From Antilocapra americana (Eukaryota; Chordata; Mammalia; Artiodactyla; Antilocapridae), in contig ML662442.1 in the NCBI GenBank assembly GCA_007570785.1, forward strand, positions 29,585,681 through 29,649,680: a stretch of DNA of 64,000 nucleotides, in the 5' to 3' direction. Both the position numbers and the translations under genes were made by a program. The first letter of the stretch is position 1, and every line of letters starts with the position of its first letter. Below, one piece after another: positions 24,282 through 36,149 of the stretch. The notes under the pieces were generated by a model that worked only from the letters and a program-made list of their open reading frames with translations, searched no databases and was not told the origin of the DNA.

Positions 24282-25568
24282 GACAATACACAAAAATAAA
24301 CTCAAAATGGACCAAAGATCTAATCATAAGACCAGAAACTATAAAACTCCTAGAGGATAACATAGGCAAAACACTCTCCGACATAAACCAAAGCGGGATC
24401 CTCTATGACCCACCTCCCAGATTATCAGAAATAAAAGCACGAATAAACAAATGGGACCTAATTAAAATTAAAAGCTTCTGCACAACAAAGGAAACTGTAA
24501 GCAAGGTGAAAAGACAGCCTTCAGAATGGGAGAAAATAATAGCCAATGAAACAACGGACAAACAGTTAATCTCAAAAATATACAAGCAACTCCTGCAGCT
24601 CCATTCTAGAAAAATAAAAGAGCCAATCAAAAAGTGGGCCAAAGAACTTAACAGATGTTTCTCCAAAGAAGACATAAAAATGGCTAACAAATACATGAAA
24701 AGATGCTCAACATCACTCATCATCAGAGAAATGCAAATCAAAACCACAATGAGGTACCACTTTACACCAGTCAGAATGGCTGCCATCCAAAAGTCTACAA
24801 GCAATAAATGCTGGAGAGGATGTGGAGAAAAGGGAACCCTCTTACACTGTTGGTGGGAATGCAAACTAGTACAGCCACTATGGAAAACAGTGTGGAGATT
24901 CCTTTAAAAACTGCAAATAGACCTGCCATATGACCCAGCAGTCCCACTGCTGGGCATATACACTGAGGAATCCAGAATTGAAAGAGCCACGTGAACCCCA
25001 ATGTTTATCGCCGCATTGTTTACAATAGCCAGGACATGGAAGCAACCTAGATGCCCATCAACTGACGAATGGATAAGAAAGCTGTGGTACATATACACAA
25101 TGGAATATTACTCAGCATTAAAAAAAAAATTCATTTGAAGCAGTTCTACTCAGGTGGACGGAACTGGAGCCTATTATCCAGAGTGAAGTAAGCCAGAAGG
25201 GAAAACAACAATACAGTATACTAATGCATATATATGGAATTTAGAAAGATGGTAATGAGAACCCTGCATGCGAGACAGCAAAAGGAATGCAGATGTATAG
25301 AACGGACACGTGGACTCTGGAAGAGGGCAAGGGTGGGATGATATAGGAGAGTGGCATTGAAACATGTTGATTGCCATATGTGAAATCAATCGCCAGCCCA
25401 GGGTTGATGCTTGGGGCTGGTGCACCGGGATGTCCCAGGGGGAGGGATTTGGGAGGGAGGAGGGAGGGGGGTTCTGGAGGGGGAGCATGTGTAGATCCAT
25501 GGCGGTTTCATGTTACTGTATGGCAAAACCAACACAATAAAGAAAATTAAAAAAATAAATAAATAAAA
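24282..25568 (+). mobile_element. L1 LINE, 5'-truncated, young, with TSD
   Basis: The last part of ORF2 and the full 3'UTR of a ruminant L1 (L1_BT type), ending in ACACAATAAAGAAAATTAAA and an A-rich tail. The 12-base direct repeat TAAAACAAGCTG flanks it (24270-24281 and 25569-25580), a target-site duplication. ORF2 reads continuously for 133 codons at 24506-24907, including [18 protein letters not shown], then a stop. The 3'UTR holds the guanine-rich tract at 25434-25485. Sense to FAM184A. Confidence 0.93.
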
Positions 25569-25774
25569 TAAAACAAGCTGCAGACCAGAGCCTAGGTAAT
25601 ATCTTTATTGGATATGATGGTTTCTAAAGCTGAACTGTCAAAATAAATTGGGGAAATTAACAGGGGATATTTTTATTTGCAAAAGTGTGAAAATGAAAGT
25701 TTCCGTAACGGTCAAGAAAAATGTGGAATATGGTCATCAAAGCGAGGAGATGGCCATGTTACCTAATATACATT

Positions 25775-26260
25775 CCAGTTACATATTGCTGCCTTTCATA
25801 CCATCCAAAACCATGTAGAAAACAACTACCATTTTATTCTCATACAACCTTGGGTTAGGAATTCAGAGAAGAGACAGTGGGGATGATGTGTCTTGCTCGA
25901 TAATGTCTGGATTTTTAGATGTGAGGACTAGAATGGTTGGGTGTGACTTGACCGGGGGAGTTGAAACAACTGGGGTGGAGAATCCACTTTCAGGATGACT
26001 CCCTTACTCATGTGGTACCTGGCCTGAGATGATTTGAAGGCCCAGCTCCCCTGGGGCAGTTGACTAGGGGACTTAACACATACGTCCTCTCCACAGAGCT
26101 CGGACTTTCACAGTATGGCACTTTCTGGAGACTCGGTGCTCCAGCCACACAGAGAGAGCGCTGACAGGCTTCCACTGAGCTGGGCTCGGAAGTCTTAGTC
26201 TCACTTTTGCCACATTCTGTTGGTTACAAGTCAGTCATTCATTCAGGCCATTGTAGATTT
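25775..26260. mobile_element. Ancient interspersed repeat, family unassigned
   Basis: Opens CCAGTTACATATTGCTGCC and keeps the block order of the segment at 19350-19530 over a longer span. Diverged. Confidence 0.4.
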
Positions 26261-26609
26261 GAGAGGAGAAGAGTTGAACTCTCCTTCTTGAGAGGAGAGT
26301 GGCAAGGTCACACTGCAGAAGAGCATGTGGAATGCGAAATGTTGTGACCATTTTTGGAAAATACAGTCTGCCAAAACCTACACTTTCTGGGAGTAGAGGG
26401 GAAAATTTAAACCACATTTACAGCCTTTTCGGTTAGCCACATACTTTAAAGGGATTAAAAACGGAGAGGTGGTAGTGTGATATATTTATGTATTAAGAAA
26501 TAGCTCTTACTGCCATTTTAAACATGAATATAGAATCTCTAGACTAGCAGAGACACTGTTTCCTCAACATTTAGTAAAGACTTATTGGCTATATGGTCAT
26601 ATATGGTAA

Positions 26610-26885
26610 TAAGAAGGACTGATGCTGAAGCTGAAGCTCCGGTACTTTGGCCACCTGCTGCGAACAGCTGACTCATTGGAAAAGACCCTGATGCTGGGAA
26701 AGATTGAAAGGCAGAAGGAGAAGAGGGCAACACAGGATGAGCTGGTTGGATGGCATCACCGATTCAGTGGACATGAACTTGGGCAAACTCTGGGAGATGG
26801 TGAGGGACAGCCAGGCCTGGCGTGCTGAGTCCATGGGGTCATGAAGAGGTGGACGCGACCTGGCCATTGAACAACAACAGCAACG
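26610..26885 (+). mobile_element. BovB LINE 3' end
   Basis: Sense copy of the final 275 bases: AAGGACTGATGCTGAAGCTG to GACCTGGCCATTGAACAACA with the ACAACAGCAAC tail. Sense to FAM184A. Confidence 0.88.
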
Positions 26886-27296
26886 TGGTAATAGGAAAGC
26901 TTTTATTGTAAGTGTAGCAGACAGTTAGAAAATATACCGGTGTACACTTTGGATATTGTGATTGCTTAGCCACTTGCCTATCTTGTTGGGACAATAAGCA
27001 AGAAGACCATCGTTTCAGGGCTTTTGAAGATTACTTCCAAGATTGGTATTAGTGTATATGTATGTATTTGAGCAGCAGCCTTTACTGGTTTCAAGTTACA
27101 CTACATTAATTTTTAACCATATTGTGGAAGAAATTTTTCAATCCGGTTAAGCTTTTATTTCTATCCTCTTTGAAAAAGGGGCAGATGGTAGTATTTACAG
27201 AAGTAATGTTGTGTCAGGAAGGAAGAAAACCAAATCTTTGACACACTGGTGCATTCCTCCCAAGCCAGGCTTTTCCAGGACATATTCTCATCTAGT

Positions 27297-27423
27297 TGGA
27301 GAAGGGCATGGCAAGCCATGCCAGTATTCTTGCCTGGAGAATCCCATGGACAGACGGAGTTTGGCAGGTTATAGTCCATGGGGTTGCAGTGAGTCAGACA
27401 CGACTGAAGTGACTTAGCCACAG
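27297..27423 (+). mobile_element. BovA-type SINE, lacking tRNA head
   Basis: GGAGAAGGGCATGGCAAGCC to GACACGACTGAAGTGACTTA, the BovA monomer without an upstream tRNA portion. Confidence 0.85.
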
Positions 27424-27814
27424 GGGGCTTTGAGGTTAGCCATACTGTGGTTTTTATCCTGAATGTTTATGAATAGCGCTTTGTTCTTGGCTTCATTTTA
27501 TCACTGTAAATGCTCAGCATGTTTGAGTGCCCCAATTTACGTCACTTTGGAGAGAATGAAGGTACTTAGTGTATTATATGAATTGCTTTAGTTTGGGAGA
27601 TATTTGAAGATTTTAGTGATAGAGCTGATAAACTAAGTGCATGGTAGAATCATGATTCAATAGCCAGTTACTTTGATGCTCAATGCAAAGTGATGCCCTC
27701 GAATAAGGTGAGAGATATTCTGATAAGCATAAAATGTTGCTGTGGGATGATAGAGCTCTAAATTAATTTTAGGAAGCTTCTGTCCAGTTAATTTTTAAGA
27801 CTGTCATCTGTACC

Positions 27815-27970
27815 TGGCTGTCTGCCATCACCTCAGACACCACATGTCCAAAATTGAATTAATCATCTTCCCCATCAGACATCTCCCACATGCCAAAGAA
27901 CAAAGAAATAGGCCAAAAAAACCTAGTTTCCTTTCTCAGCTCTACCATTTCTGTCTGACTCTACTCTCCT
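27815..27970 (+). mobile_element. L2 LINE fragment
   Basis: The block 'catgtccaaaattgaattaa tcatcttccccatcagac' followed by 'tctgtctgactctactctc' is characteristic of L2. Confidence 0.6.
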
Positions 27971-28478
27971 TTGAGAGTAGAATTTTGAAATTAAAAAATT
28001 TTCTTGTTAAGTATTTTTGTTTTCTTTCTTTGGAATTTCTTTTAGATTTTCCTTTTTATTTGCAGTCCCCCAGGTAGGAATCAGTGTAGACCTTGTATTT
28101 TGTGTTCTCCTGACTTTCATATTTTCCCTGTTTCAGTTCACCTTGCTTCTTAAGTGCTATAGTACTATTAATAAATGTAACCCCTGCCCGAGTGTTCATT
28201 TTGTCTTTGTTGTTCATTAGAGCAAATCTAAACTCTGTGTGCTTTTTGCTCATTTGCCTATTTGTAGGGTAAGGTCAATGCCCCCAACTTCTGGGATCTA
28301 ATACCTGGTGATCTGAGGTGGAGCTGATGTAATGATAATAGAAAATAAGTGCACAATGAATGTAATGTGCTTGAATCGTCCTGAAACCATCCTTCCCCAC
28401 CCCACATCCCATCCTGTGGTGCCAGGAAGGCTGGGGACTGCTGGGGTAAGGAGCTTCCAGGGCTTAAGCGCCTGTATT

Positions 28479-29232
28479 AGGTTTCTCCAGAGAAACAGAG
28501 CAAATAAGATACATATTGTTAAACTGATTAAACAAGGAGGCTATTAGACTGAGGTGGTTCTAATACCATGGTTGCCTAGGTAAGCAGACCAAAAATCTAA
28601 GCCTGTAAATGCCTCATGATTGTGAAATCTAAAACTAAGGACAGCCCATCACAAAGAGCCAACTAGGCTTCCTTCCAGCTGTAGCCAGTTTCCTTGCTTT
28701 GCTTTCACCTCTTCTCTGTTAAAGTCCTTCCCTGAGCTCCTGTTGGAGGAAAGCTCTGAGTCACTTCAGTTTTGCACTGCCCAGTTTGACTCAGTTTTTG
28801 CTCAAATAAACTCTTAAAACTTTAAATATCCAGTTTATCTTTTAGCAATATATGGTAGGATATAGAAATAGGATTTATTGTTAGGCATTGGCTCACATGA
28901 TTATCGAGGCTGAAAAGTCCCAACATCTATAGTCAGCAAGCTGGAGACTCAGGAGACCCCAGCCCTCTCCCGGGCAGCAGAGGACAAATGTTCCAATTCA
29001 AATGGGACAAAGACATTCCTTCTTACTCAGCATATTTTAGTGTATTTAGGTGATCACTTGCTTGAGCAAGGCCACCCGCATTAGGGAGGACAATCTGCTT
29101 TACTCAGTCTACCAAATCAAGTTAATCTCAAGCAGAAACACCTCCTAGACACACTCAGAGTAATGTTTGACCAAATGTCTGGGTACCCCATGGCCTAGTC
29201 AAGTTGATACATAAAATTAACCATCACAGCAC
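28479..29232. mobile_element. Ancient repeat split by an LTR-like insert
   Basis: The outer element begins 'ggtttctccagagaaacag' and resumes after the insert at 'ggcattggctcacatgatta' through 'ggcctagtcaagttgata' to 'aattaaccatcacag'. This is a recurrent old mammalian repeat whose family name I will not guess. Confidence 0.5.
28550..28847 (+). mobile_element. Probable solo LTR (ERV1-like)
   Basis: The insert inside the old repeat starts TG and ends CA. It carries the polyadenylation signal AATAAA in 'gctcaaataaactcttaaa' near its 3' end, as in ERV1-type LTRs. No internal retroviral genes adjoin it and no convincing target duplication was found. Confidence 0.5.
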
Positions 29233-29450
29233 TTTGATTGGAAAAAGTTTTCTTCCATTTTTGCTTTAGTCAAGAACTCAGATGGCAGCCAGGCTTCAGT
29301 CCTCTTCTGTTTCAGTAGAGGAAACAGAGTGGGATGACATTTGATAGTGCCTAGGAGAGAGGGTCAGTGAAGGGCTAGGTCTGTAGGGCTTGTAGCCAAA
29401 CGTCTGTCAACTGACAAATGGGTGACAGAATGTGGCATATAATGGAATTT

Positions 29451-29985
29451 TCACTTCAGTCGCTAAGTCGTGTCCGACTCTTTGCAACTCCATGGACTGC
29501 AGCATTCCAGGCCTCCCGGTCCATCACCAGCTACCGGAGTTTACCCAAGCTCATGTCCATTGAGTTGGTGGTGCCATCCAACCATCTCATCCTCTGTCGT
29601 CCCCTTCTCTTCCTGCCTTCAATCTTTCCCAGCATCAGGTCTTTTCAAATGAGTCAGTTCTTCTAATCAGGTGGCCAAAGTTTTGGAGTTTCAGCTTCAG
29701 CATCAGTCCTTCCAGTGAGTATTCAGGACTCATCTCCTTTAGGATGGACTGGTTGGATCTCCTTGCAGTCCAAGGGACTCTCAAGAGTCCTCTCCAACAC
29801 CTACAGTTCAAAAGCATCATTTCTTCAGCGCTCAGCTTTCTTTATAGTCCAACTTTCACATCCATACATGACCACTGGAGAAATCATAGCCTTGACTAGA
29901 TGGACCTTTGTTGGCAGAGTAATGTCTCTGCTTTTTCATATGCTGTCTAGATTGGTCACAACTTTTCTTCCAAGGAGCAATTTGA
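29451..29985 (-). mobile_element. BovB LINE 3' fragment inside old L1
   Basis: From CACTTCAGTCGCTAAGTCGT to CTTCCAAGGAGCAA. Antisense reading gives the C-terminal ORF2 segment with RVPWTARRSNQSILKE. Confidence 0.9.
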
Positions 29986-30225
29986 ACTTTATTTGGCCAT
30001 TAAAAAAATTGGGAGTGAAGTACTGATGCATTCTAAAACATAGATGAACCTTGAAAACATTGGAAGTGAAAGAAACTTGACACAGAAAGCCACATATTGT
30101 ATGATTCCATGCCTTTGAAATGTTCAGAATAGGCCAATCCATTGAGACAGGGTAGATTAGCTCAGGGCTATGGGAAAGAGGTGGGGGGTGGGTAAGGGAG
30201 GAGTGGGGTAGCTACTAATGGTTAT

Positions 30226-30540
30226 GGGCTCCCCTCATGGCTCAGTTGGTAAAGAATCTGCTTGCAGTGCAGGAGACCCTGGTTTGATTCCTGGATTGGG
30301 AAGATCTGCTGGAGAAGAGATAGGCTACCCACTCCAGTATTCTTGGGCTTCCCTTGCGGCTCAGCTGGTAAAGAATCCCCCTGCAATGTGGGAGACCTGG
30401 GTTCAATCCCTGGAGTGGGAAAATCCCCTGGAGAAGGGAAAGGCTACCCCCTCCAGTATTCTGGCCTGGAGAATTCCATGGACTGTATAGTCTAAGGGGT
30501 TGCAAACAGTCAGACATGACTGAGCAACTTTCACTTCACT
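30226..30540 (+). mobile_element. Dimeric Bov-tA SINE
   Basis: A first tRNA head and partial body (30226-30345) ends at CAGTATTCTT, directly joined to a second full unit (30346-30540). This junction is typical of a known dimeric bovine SINE type, so one insertion event is likely. Confidence 0.85.
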
Positions 30541-30545
30541 TAAAT

Positions 30546-30740
30546 TGGACTTCCCAGGTGGCTCAGTGGTAGTGAACTGCCTGCCAATGCCGGAGATGTG
30601 GGTTAGGTCCCTGGGTTGGGAAGATCTCCTGAAGAAGGAAATGGCAAACCACTCTGGTATTCTTGCCTGAGACATCCCATGGACAGAAGAGCTGGTGGGC
30701 TACAATCCATGAGGTTGTAAGAGGAGTCGGACAACATCAT
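30546..30740 (+). mobile_element. Bov-tA SINE
   Basis: GGACTTCCCAGGTGGCTCAG head through the BovA body to GGAGTCGGACAACA. A separate, more diverged copy next to the dimer. Confidence 0.85.
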
Positions 30741-30855
30741 CATCTTTGGAATTAGGTATCAGTATTGATTTTACAACCTTGTGAATATACTCAAAACCCC
30801 TGAATTGTACACTTTAAAAGGATGAATCTAATGGTATGTCAGTTACATTTTTTGT

Positions 30856-32230
30856 TTTTTTAAGAAAAAGAATTGTTGCAGTGTTAAATTACTCAAGGCT
30901 TAGAACAAGAGCATCCTTGAGTATAAGACCTATAAGACAAGATATCTGTGTTAATTCCTCTATTTTAATCTCATCTTAGGCAATAATATTTGACTTTACA
31001 GATTTGATGGCTACTTGTGTTGTTTCTAGGGACCATTAAAATAAATATATTGATTACTTAAAGTCATCTCCTGTGCCATACTTTGGAAAATTTTGGATTA
31101 TTATATCCAATTACCCAACCAGCCTGCTTTAATTTTGTGGTTCACTCATTTATGTTAGCTTTCCTTTCAGGTTTACATACAGTATTTTCTTTAAAATTTG
31201 CTTTTTAAAAAAAGCATAGACAAGGTTGTGAAAAGAGGAATGTGTGGGGATGGGATTTGGTCATTAATATGAACTTTTTCTTTAAAGAATTTGAATGTTG
31301 ATAACTTTAAAAGTCTTTTGTAGAATTTCATTACCTTTCTTCAGATCCTTTCAAAATGGCACTGAGGTTTTCTCAGTAGGAAGTGTATCATAATATTCGT
31401 TTCATTAAACTATATGTAGTTCCTGCTGAGAAGTAAATTGGGACCTGAAAATGTTTATCACCATAAAAGGCAACAGAAAAAAATATATTGCAGACACACA
31501 GAGTAGCTTCTGTTAGAATTCAGTTTAGGATGTGGTTATGTTTTAGAATTCTTATTCTTATAGAATAGGTTGGCATAGTATTTCTTCTTTTTAATTACTG
31601 AATTAACTTTATAGGCCCTTATCTTTGCATTTAGTAAAGCAGTAGGTGGTTCTCAGTCTTTTTTCCAGTCAGTTGCTCCCCTTGGTGGATGTGTGGATAG
31701 CCACCCGAAAGGGGAGAGGAATGAGTGTGTAGTTTTTTAAAGGGCACGTCTTACCCCTGCATCAAATTGAGAGTGGCTACCATAGTGATCAAAAGTTATT
31801 ACTGGAAAAAAAGTTATTAATGGGATTGTAATCACCCTTTGGTTGTTGGGTTGAAAATGATTAAGCATGGTTAGCCTTAGGGAAGACTGGAGAAGTTTGG
31901 AGTGATGTATTTTTAGAAGTGCCTGCTCTACTGTGAAGATGAAAACAGAACAGAACTGTGGACCTGGAGTTACAGGTTCCTGAGTTGTACTCCATTCCAA
32001 TTCAGGTCTGTCTGAAACAGATCACTTTTAGGGATGGGCAGCATGTGAATAACCTCAGTTAGTAGGTGCTGTTTACAAGCTCACCTTGTGACTCATATGA
32101 ACCCTGACTGAAGATAGAATAAAATTTGTAGAGGTTCATAACCTCCTTGACAGACTGAACAACTGGGAGACGGTATCTCTCCTCCCACTTTGAATCAATC
32201 ACCAGATTCTCTTGGGTGAAAGGGTGGGAA
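30856..32230. other. Intron 1 sequence without recognised features
   Basis: About 1.4 kb with no repeat or gene I can name. Confidence 0.5.
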
Positions 32231-32256
32231 AGTGTGTGTGTGTGTGATTTGCTCAG

Positions 32257-32288
<32 letters not shown>

Positions 32289-32324
32289 TTTGCTCAGTTG
32301 TGTGTGTGTGTGTGATTTGCTCAG

Positions 32325-32356
<32 letters not shown>

Positions 32357-32366
32357 TTTGCTCAGT
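32231..32366. repeat. Compound (TG)n / GATTTGCTCAGT tandem array
   Basis: Four copies of the 12-mer GATTTGCTCAGT start at 32246, 32287, 32314 and 32355, separated by pure (TG)n tracts; the start-to-start distances are 41, 27 and 41 bases. The last copy is the natural tail of the adjoining reverse SINE, so the array grew from the SINE/microsatellite junction. Confidence 0.93.
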
Positions 32367-32537
32367 CGTGTCCAACTCTTTGCTATTCCAGGCTCCTCTG
32401 TCCATGGGATTCTCCAGGCAAGAATACTGGAATGGGTAGTCATTCCCTTCTCCAGGGGTCTTCCCAACCCAGGGTTCGAACCCCAGTCTCCTACATTGCA
32501 AGATTCTTTTCTGTCTGAGCCACCAGGGAAGCCTCTC
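32356..32537 (-). mobile_element. Bov-tA SINE adjoining the TG array
   Basis: Reverse copy from ATTTGCTCAGTCGTGTCCAA through the BovA body to GAGCCACCAGGGAAGCC. Its 3' tail runs into the compound array. Confidence 0.9.
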
Positions 32538-32609
32538 TTGCTATGTATCACCTCCTAAATAACTCTTCAGTTGGGTCTCATCCCTCCGCCCCAAGGTTTG
32601 TGTTAGAAA

Positions 32610-32800
32610 CCTCAGGCTGTTTCCTGAGTTATTTTGACGCATTTTGACTGTCCTTCAGTCTCCTCTTATCTGATATATCCTCAACAATGCTATCAGCATT
32701 TCAGTTTCTAAAATACAAGTCAGATCAGGTTATTTCTCTGCTTAAAACCCTTCTCTAGTTCTCTGTTACCTACAAAGAAAGGCATGTTTGTTGAATTCCA
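32610..32800 (+). mobile_element. L2-like LINE fragment
   Basis: Blocks such as 'ctaaaatacaagtcagatca', 'ctctgcttaaaacccttctc' and 'gttacctacaaagaaaggc' are typical of an old L2 segment. Confidence 0.5.
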
Positions 32801-33432
32801 TAAAAATGTGTTGGTACCTTGACCTTTGATTGATTTCATTATATTGGGGTACTTCCTTTAAGAAAACTCAGGATATAGAAATGCAGATGCCCCGTGAGGC
32901 TTGCACTAAGCCTCTCTTAGCACAGCCTGCTGGTCTTTAAGCTGCTGCTGCTTCCTGACCTATCTCTGGGGATATGTTTATTGATTCCTTTGTTGAAAGT
33001 GGCTTTCGGCTTCTGTCAGGAGTGGGGACCAGATCAAGTGCAACTTTGAAGGCCCCAGAAAAGGATGCTGGCTTTCCCCCTCTGATATATATGGTAGACA
33101 ATTATTAGAGCGTTGAAAGCAAGGATTAGTTACTAGTTACTGAAATACACATAGCAGATTTATATTTTGAGAGGACCATCTGGCTGGTAGTGAGGAATGG
33201 ATTGTAGCATGGTGTAACTGGGAGCGGGAGGTCATTGAGTAAACCGCTGCAGTGATCCTTGCCCTGGAGCCAGAGGTGAGGGTGGCCTGCACTAGGGTGT
33301 TTGCACCGGCGTGGAGAGCAGCGCAGAGACCCATGGTATATTTTGGAAGTATAACTGCATGTGGGCGGTAGGGAAAAGAGAAGGAAGAACTCTTAGGTGA
33401 CAAAGTTTGTATGTTTTCACTCTAAACAGCAT

Positions 33433-33653
33433 GCTGCTGCTGTTAAGTCGCTCAGTCATGTCCGACTCTTTTGTGACCCCGTGGACTGTAGCCCACCAGG
33501 CTCCTCTGTCCATGGGATTTTCCAGGAAAGAATACTGGAGTGGGTTGTCACTTCCTCCTCCGGGGGATCTTCCTGACCCAGGGATCCAACTCCTGTCTCC
33601 TGTGGCTCCTGGATTACAGGCAGATTCTTCACCATTGAGCCACCAGGGAAGCC
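33433..33653 (-). mobile_element. Bov-tA SINE with perfect TSD
   Basis: Reverse SINE with (GCT)n at the 3' tail. Flanked by the 13-base direct repeat CTCTAAACAGCAT (33420-33432 and 33654-33666), which fixes both ends. Contains a small internal insertion relative to neighbours. Confidence 0.93.
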
Positions 33654-34904
33654 CTCTAAACAGCATCTTTAAGTGTAAAAGGAGGAAATGAGGAAAAATA
33701 TAGTGTGGTTGCTATATCCAAAACAGATAATGAATATTAAGTTCTTGGATTCAGCTTGAGTTAGGAAGGGAATGGGTGACTTGGAGGATGTGAGGCTGGT
33801 CAAGGGCTGACATGGTGGCGGGGCACAGTCTGGAGAAGAGCTTGTGAGCAGGCGCAGTCCCCTCTGTGTCTGTGGCATTTGAGGTTCTGTGTCTCACCCT
33901 TGCCCACTGCTGTAACTTTGTTAAATTAACATTTGTAAAGTGGAGCCCTGGGATGATGGATGGTTCAGTAAAAGACCACAAGAGAGTTGAAATCGAGCTT
34001 ATTCCTTACAGGTCATGGAGGTACACAGCGCACCTTAGGAGGCCAAAGAGGGCGGCCGAGACAAGGCGTAGGCAGAGACTGAAGTGGATCCTGGAGGAGC
34101 AGTTGGGGTTCCCAGGCTGAGGTCAGATCGGTCAGTTCAAACCAAACGGGGGAGAGGTGGTTGTGGTGGCCTCAGAAATCTGTTTTTATCTAAGGGGCAC
34201 CAGGGGAAGAGCCTGGGAGGTGAGGGAGACTGATGATCAAAAGGGCAGTTGTGGAGGGGTCATATCAGGAACTTAATCACTGGTGAGTCTCTGCGCTGTT
34301 TTCTAGGATGTGCCCACTTGATGGTGAGGGTGGTATCCGTTCAAAGCCCTGCAGGCCACTTGGCCACACACATGGAGGCTGAGGCAGCAATATTGTGGAG
34401 TAAGTTAGCAAAACCCATGCTTTACCTTTAAGAGACTATTACAAATTTTAGCCTCATTCTTCTTACCCAGTTGTATGAGGTCCTCGTCTTTTCTGTGCTC
34501 TGCCTTACGTGAGCCAGAGTTTGTATCCTGTGTGTTAGAGTTAAAGCTGGGAGGATGTGTTGGAGTTCAGCTCTCTGATAGGCTCAAGAAAGCTTATGAT
34601 TTTGTAGGCTGTTTGGTATTTTTTGTTGTTACTGGGAGCACCGCTCTTTTTACACCTTTCCATATCCTTCCTAGAAGCCCATCAGACCATTTTTTTTAAT
34701 AGCACATATACCCCTAAATGCCATTATGACTAGGTTTTCCTTTGAGTGGTTCGCTTTCTCGAAAAGGTTCTTTAGTCTGCTGCCAGGGATTTGTTCTAAG
34801 AATGTACTCCAACAAATCGTTTACTATTTTTGCATTTGCTTTCCATCCTCTGGTCTCTCTGGCTTGAACTCCTCACGTCTGTAAGGACTCAATTTAAACT
34901 TGTT

Positions 34905-35130
34905 CTTGCACCTTCCTTGTAGTTAATATCCAAAATGTACAAATGTCCTTTTTGGATTGGTTTCTTTTACTTAATAATATGCATTTTAAGTTCATCCATG
35001 TCCTCTCATCATTTGATAGCTCGTTTTCTTTTAGTGTTGAATGATATCCCATTGTCTGGAGGTACCACAGTTTATTTATCCATTCATCCACTGAAGGATA
35101 ACTTGGTTGCTTCCAAGTTTTGGCAGTATA
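34905..35130 (-). mobile_element. Old L1 fragment
   Basis: Reverse L1 ORF2/3' region: 'aagttcatccatgtcctctc', 'gttgaatgatatcccattgt', 'tatttatccattcatccact'. Confidence 0.72.
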
Positions 35131-36148
35131 ATTCTTCCCAGCTCATGAGGTGTTTAAATGTGGGGTGGGGGAAAAAAGAGATGTCTTAAAATCATTGTCC
35201 AGACCCATTCTGAGTATATAAACAGAAAAATATGTGTAGATTCTAAATCTCCTAAAATTCTTGGACTCATTTCCCAGTTAAATTGCAGGGACAAAACTCA
35301 TCACTAGGCCTGTTTTTGACCCTAACTGGCTTTCCCTGGCACCAACCCATCTTTCTCTTCAGGATGATCTGACCACGCCAGGCACCCACCAGAACCATTT
35401 CTGTCTTGTGCAGGAAGACAACTTAACCCAGGTTGCTTCCTTCACAGTTCTCTGCACCCACCATTGCCCTTTCTAGCTTTTCCATTTACTGAAGTCTTTG
35501 CCCAGTTTCTCTACTGAAAACCTCTTGTGCTATATATACAGTATTCTGTTACTCAGCAGCTTGACACTTTACATATATTATCTAAAATTGTGTGCCATTA
35601 TTTTGTATGTGTTAAACAGTTCTATTCAAGCAAGATTAAGTAAGAACATTTCTGCCTTTTTTTAAAAAAAATCATAATGTGTATAAAAAAGTACTGAGAA
35701 CATGGTAAGACATTCAAAGTTTGTTTGATTTTTTTTCTTTTGGATAAGATTTGATAGCACAGATCTCACTGCATAGACGCTAAGTAATAAGCCTTACAAT
35801 TTTAATAAGACTTCTGTTTGCTATTTCAAAAGTCAAGTTAAATCTTCTTGGGAAAACAGAAATATTCTCTATTGCCATCGAGGAAAATACCTCCATGTTA
35901 TTAGACTTTAATATTTTTTTAAAAACTTTTCTAACAGTTATTATAGAAATGCATAGAGAGCAAGCATATCTTTAAAGGTAGTTTTTTCCCAAAGTATTTG
36001 GATTTTAAAGCTCTTTTAAAATTAAGGTTTTACAGTATCCTTGGCTTAAATAAATCCAAATGAGTTTTTTTTTTAACTGTCTCATAAATGTTTTATCTGG
36101 ACATAGTCTATTGTTGGAGTTAATTTGATTACATAATGAATGGAGAAC
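35131..36148. other. Intron 1 sequence without recognised features
   Basis: A+T-rich, no gene or classifiable repeat seen. Confidence 0.5.
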
Positions 36149-36149
36149 A

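Larger units (their letters stand above)
29390..30855 (+). mobile_element. Old L1 3' end, split by a BovB and by SINEs
   Basis: Pieces at about 29390-29450, 29986-30225 and 30741-30855 form one old L1 3' end in order: 'acagaatgtggcatataatgg', 'gatgaaccttgaaaacattg', 'attgtatgattccatgcc', 'ccttgtgaatatactcaaaa', 'ctgaattgtacactttaaaa'. BovB (29451-29985) and three SINE units (30226-30740) were inserted later. Confidence 0.78.

Noticed and set aside
24506..24907. 133-codon ORF as a gene
   Set aside because: C-terminal L1 ORF2 in a 5'-truncated L1 with TSD.
32231..32366. CRISPR-like array
   Set aside because: The spacers are plain (TG)n of variable length, the unit derives from a SINE tail, and the genome is mammalian.
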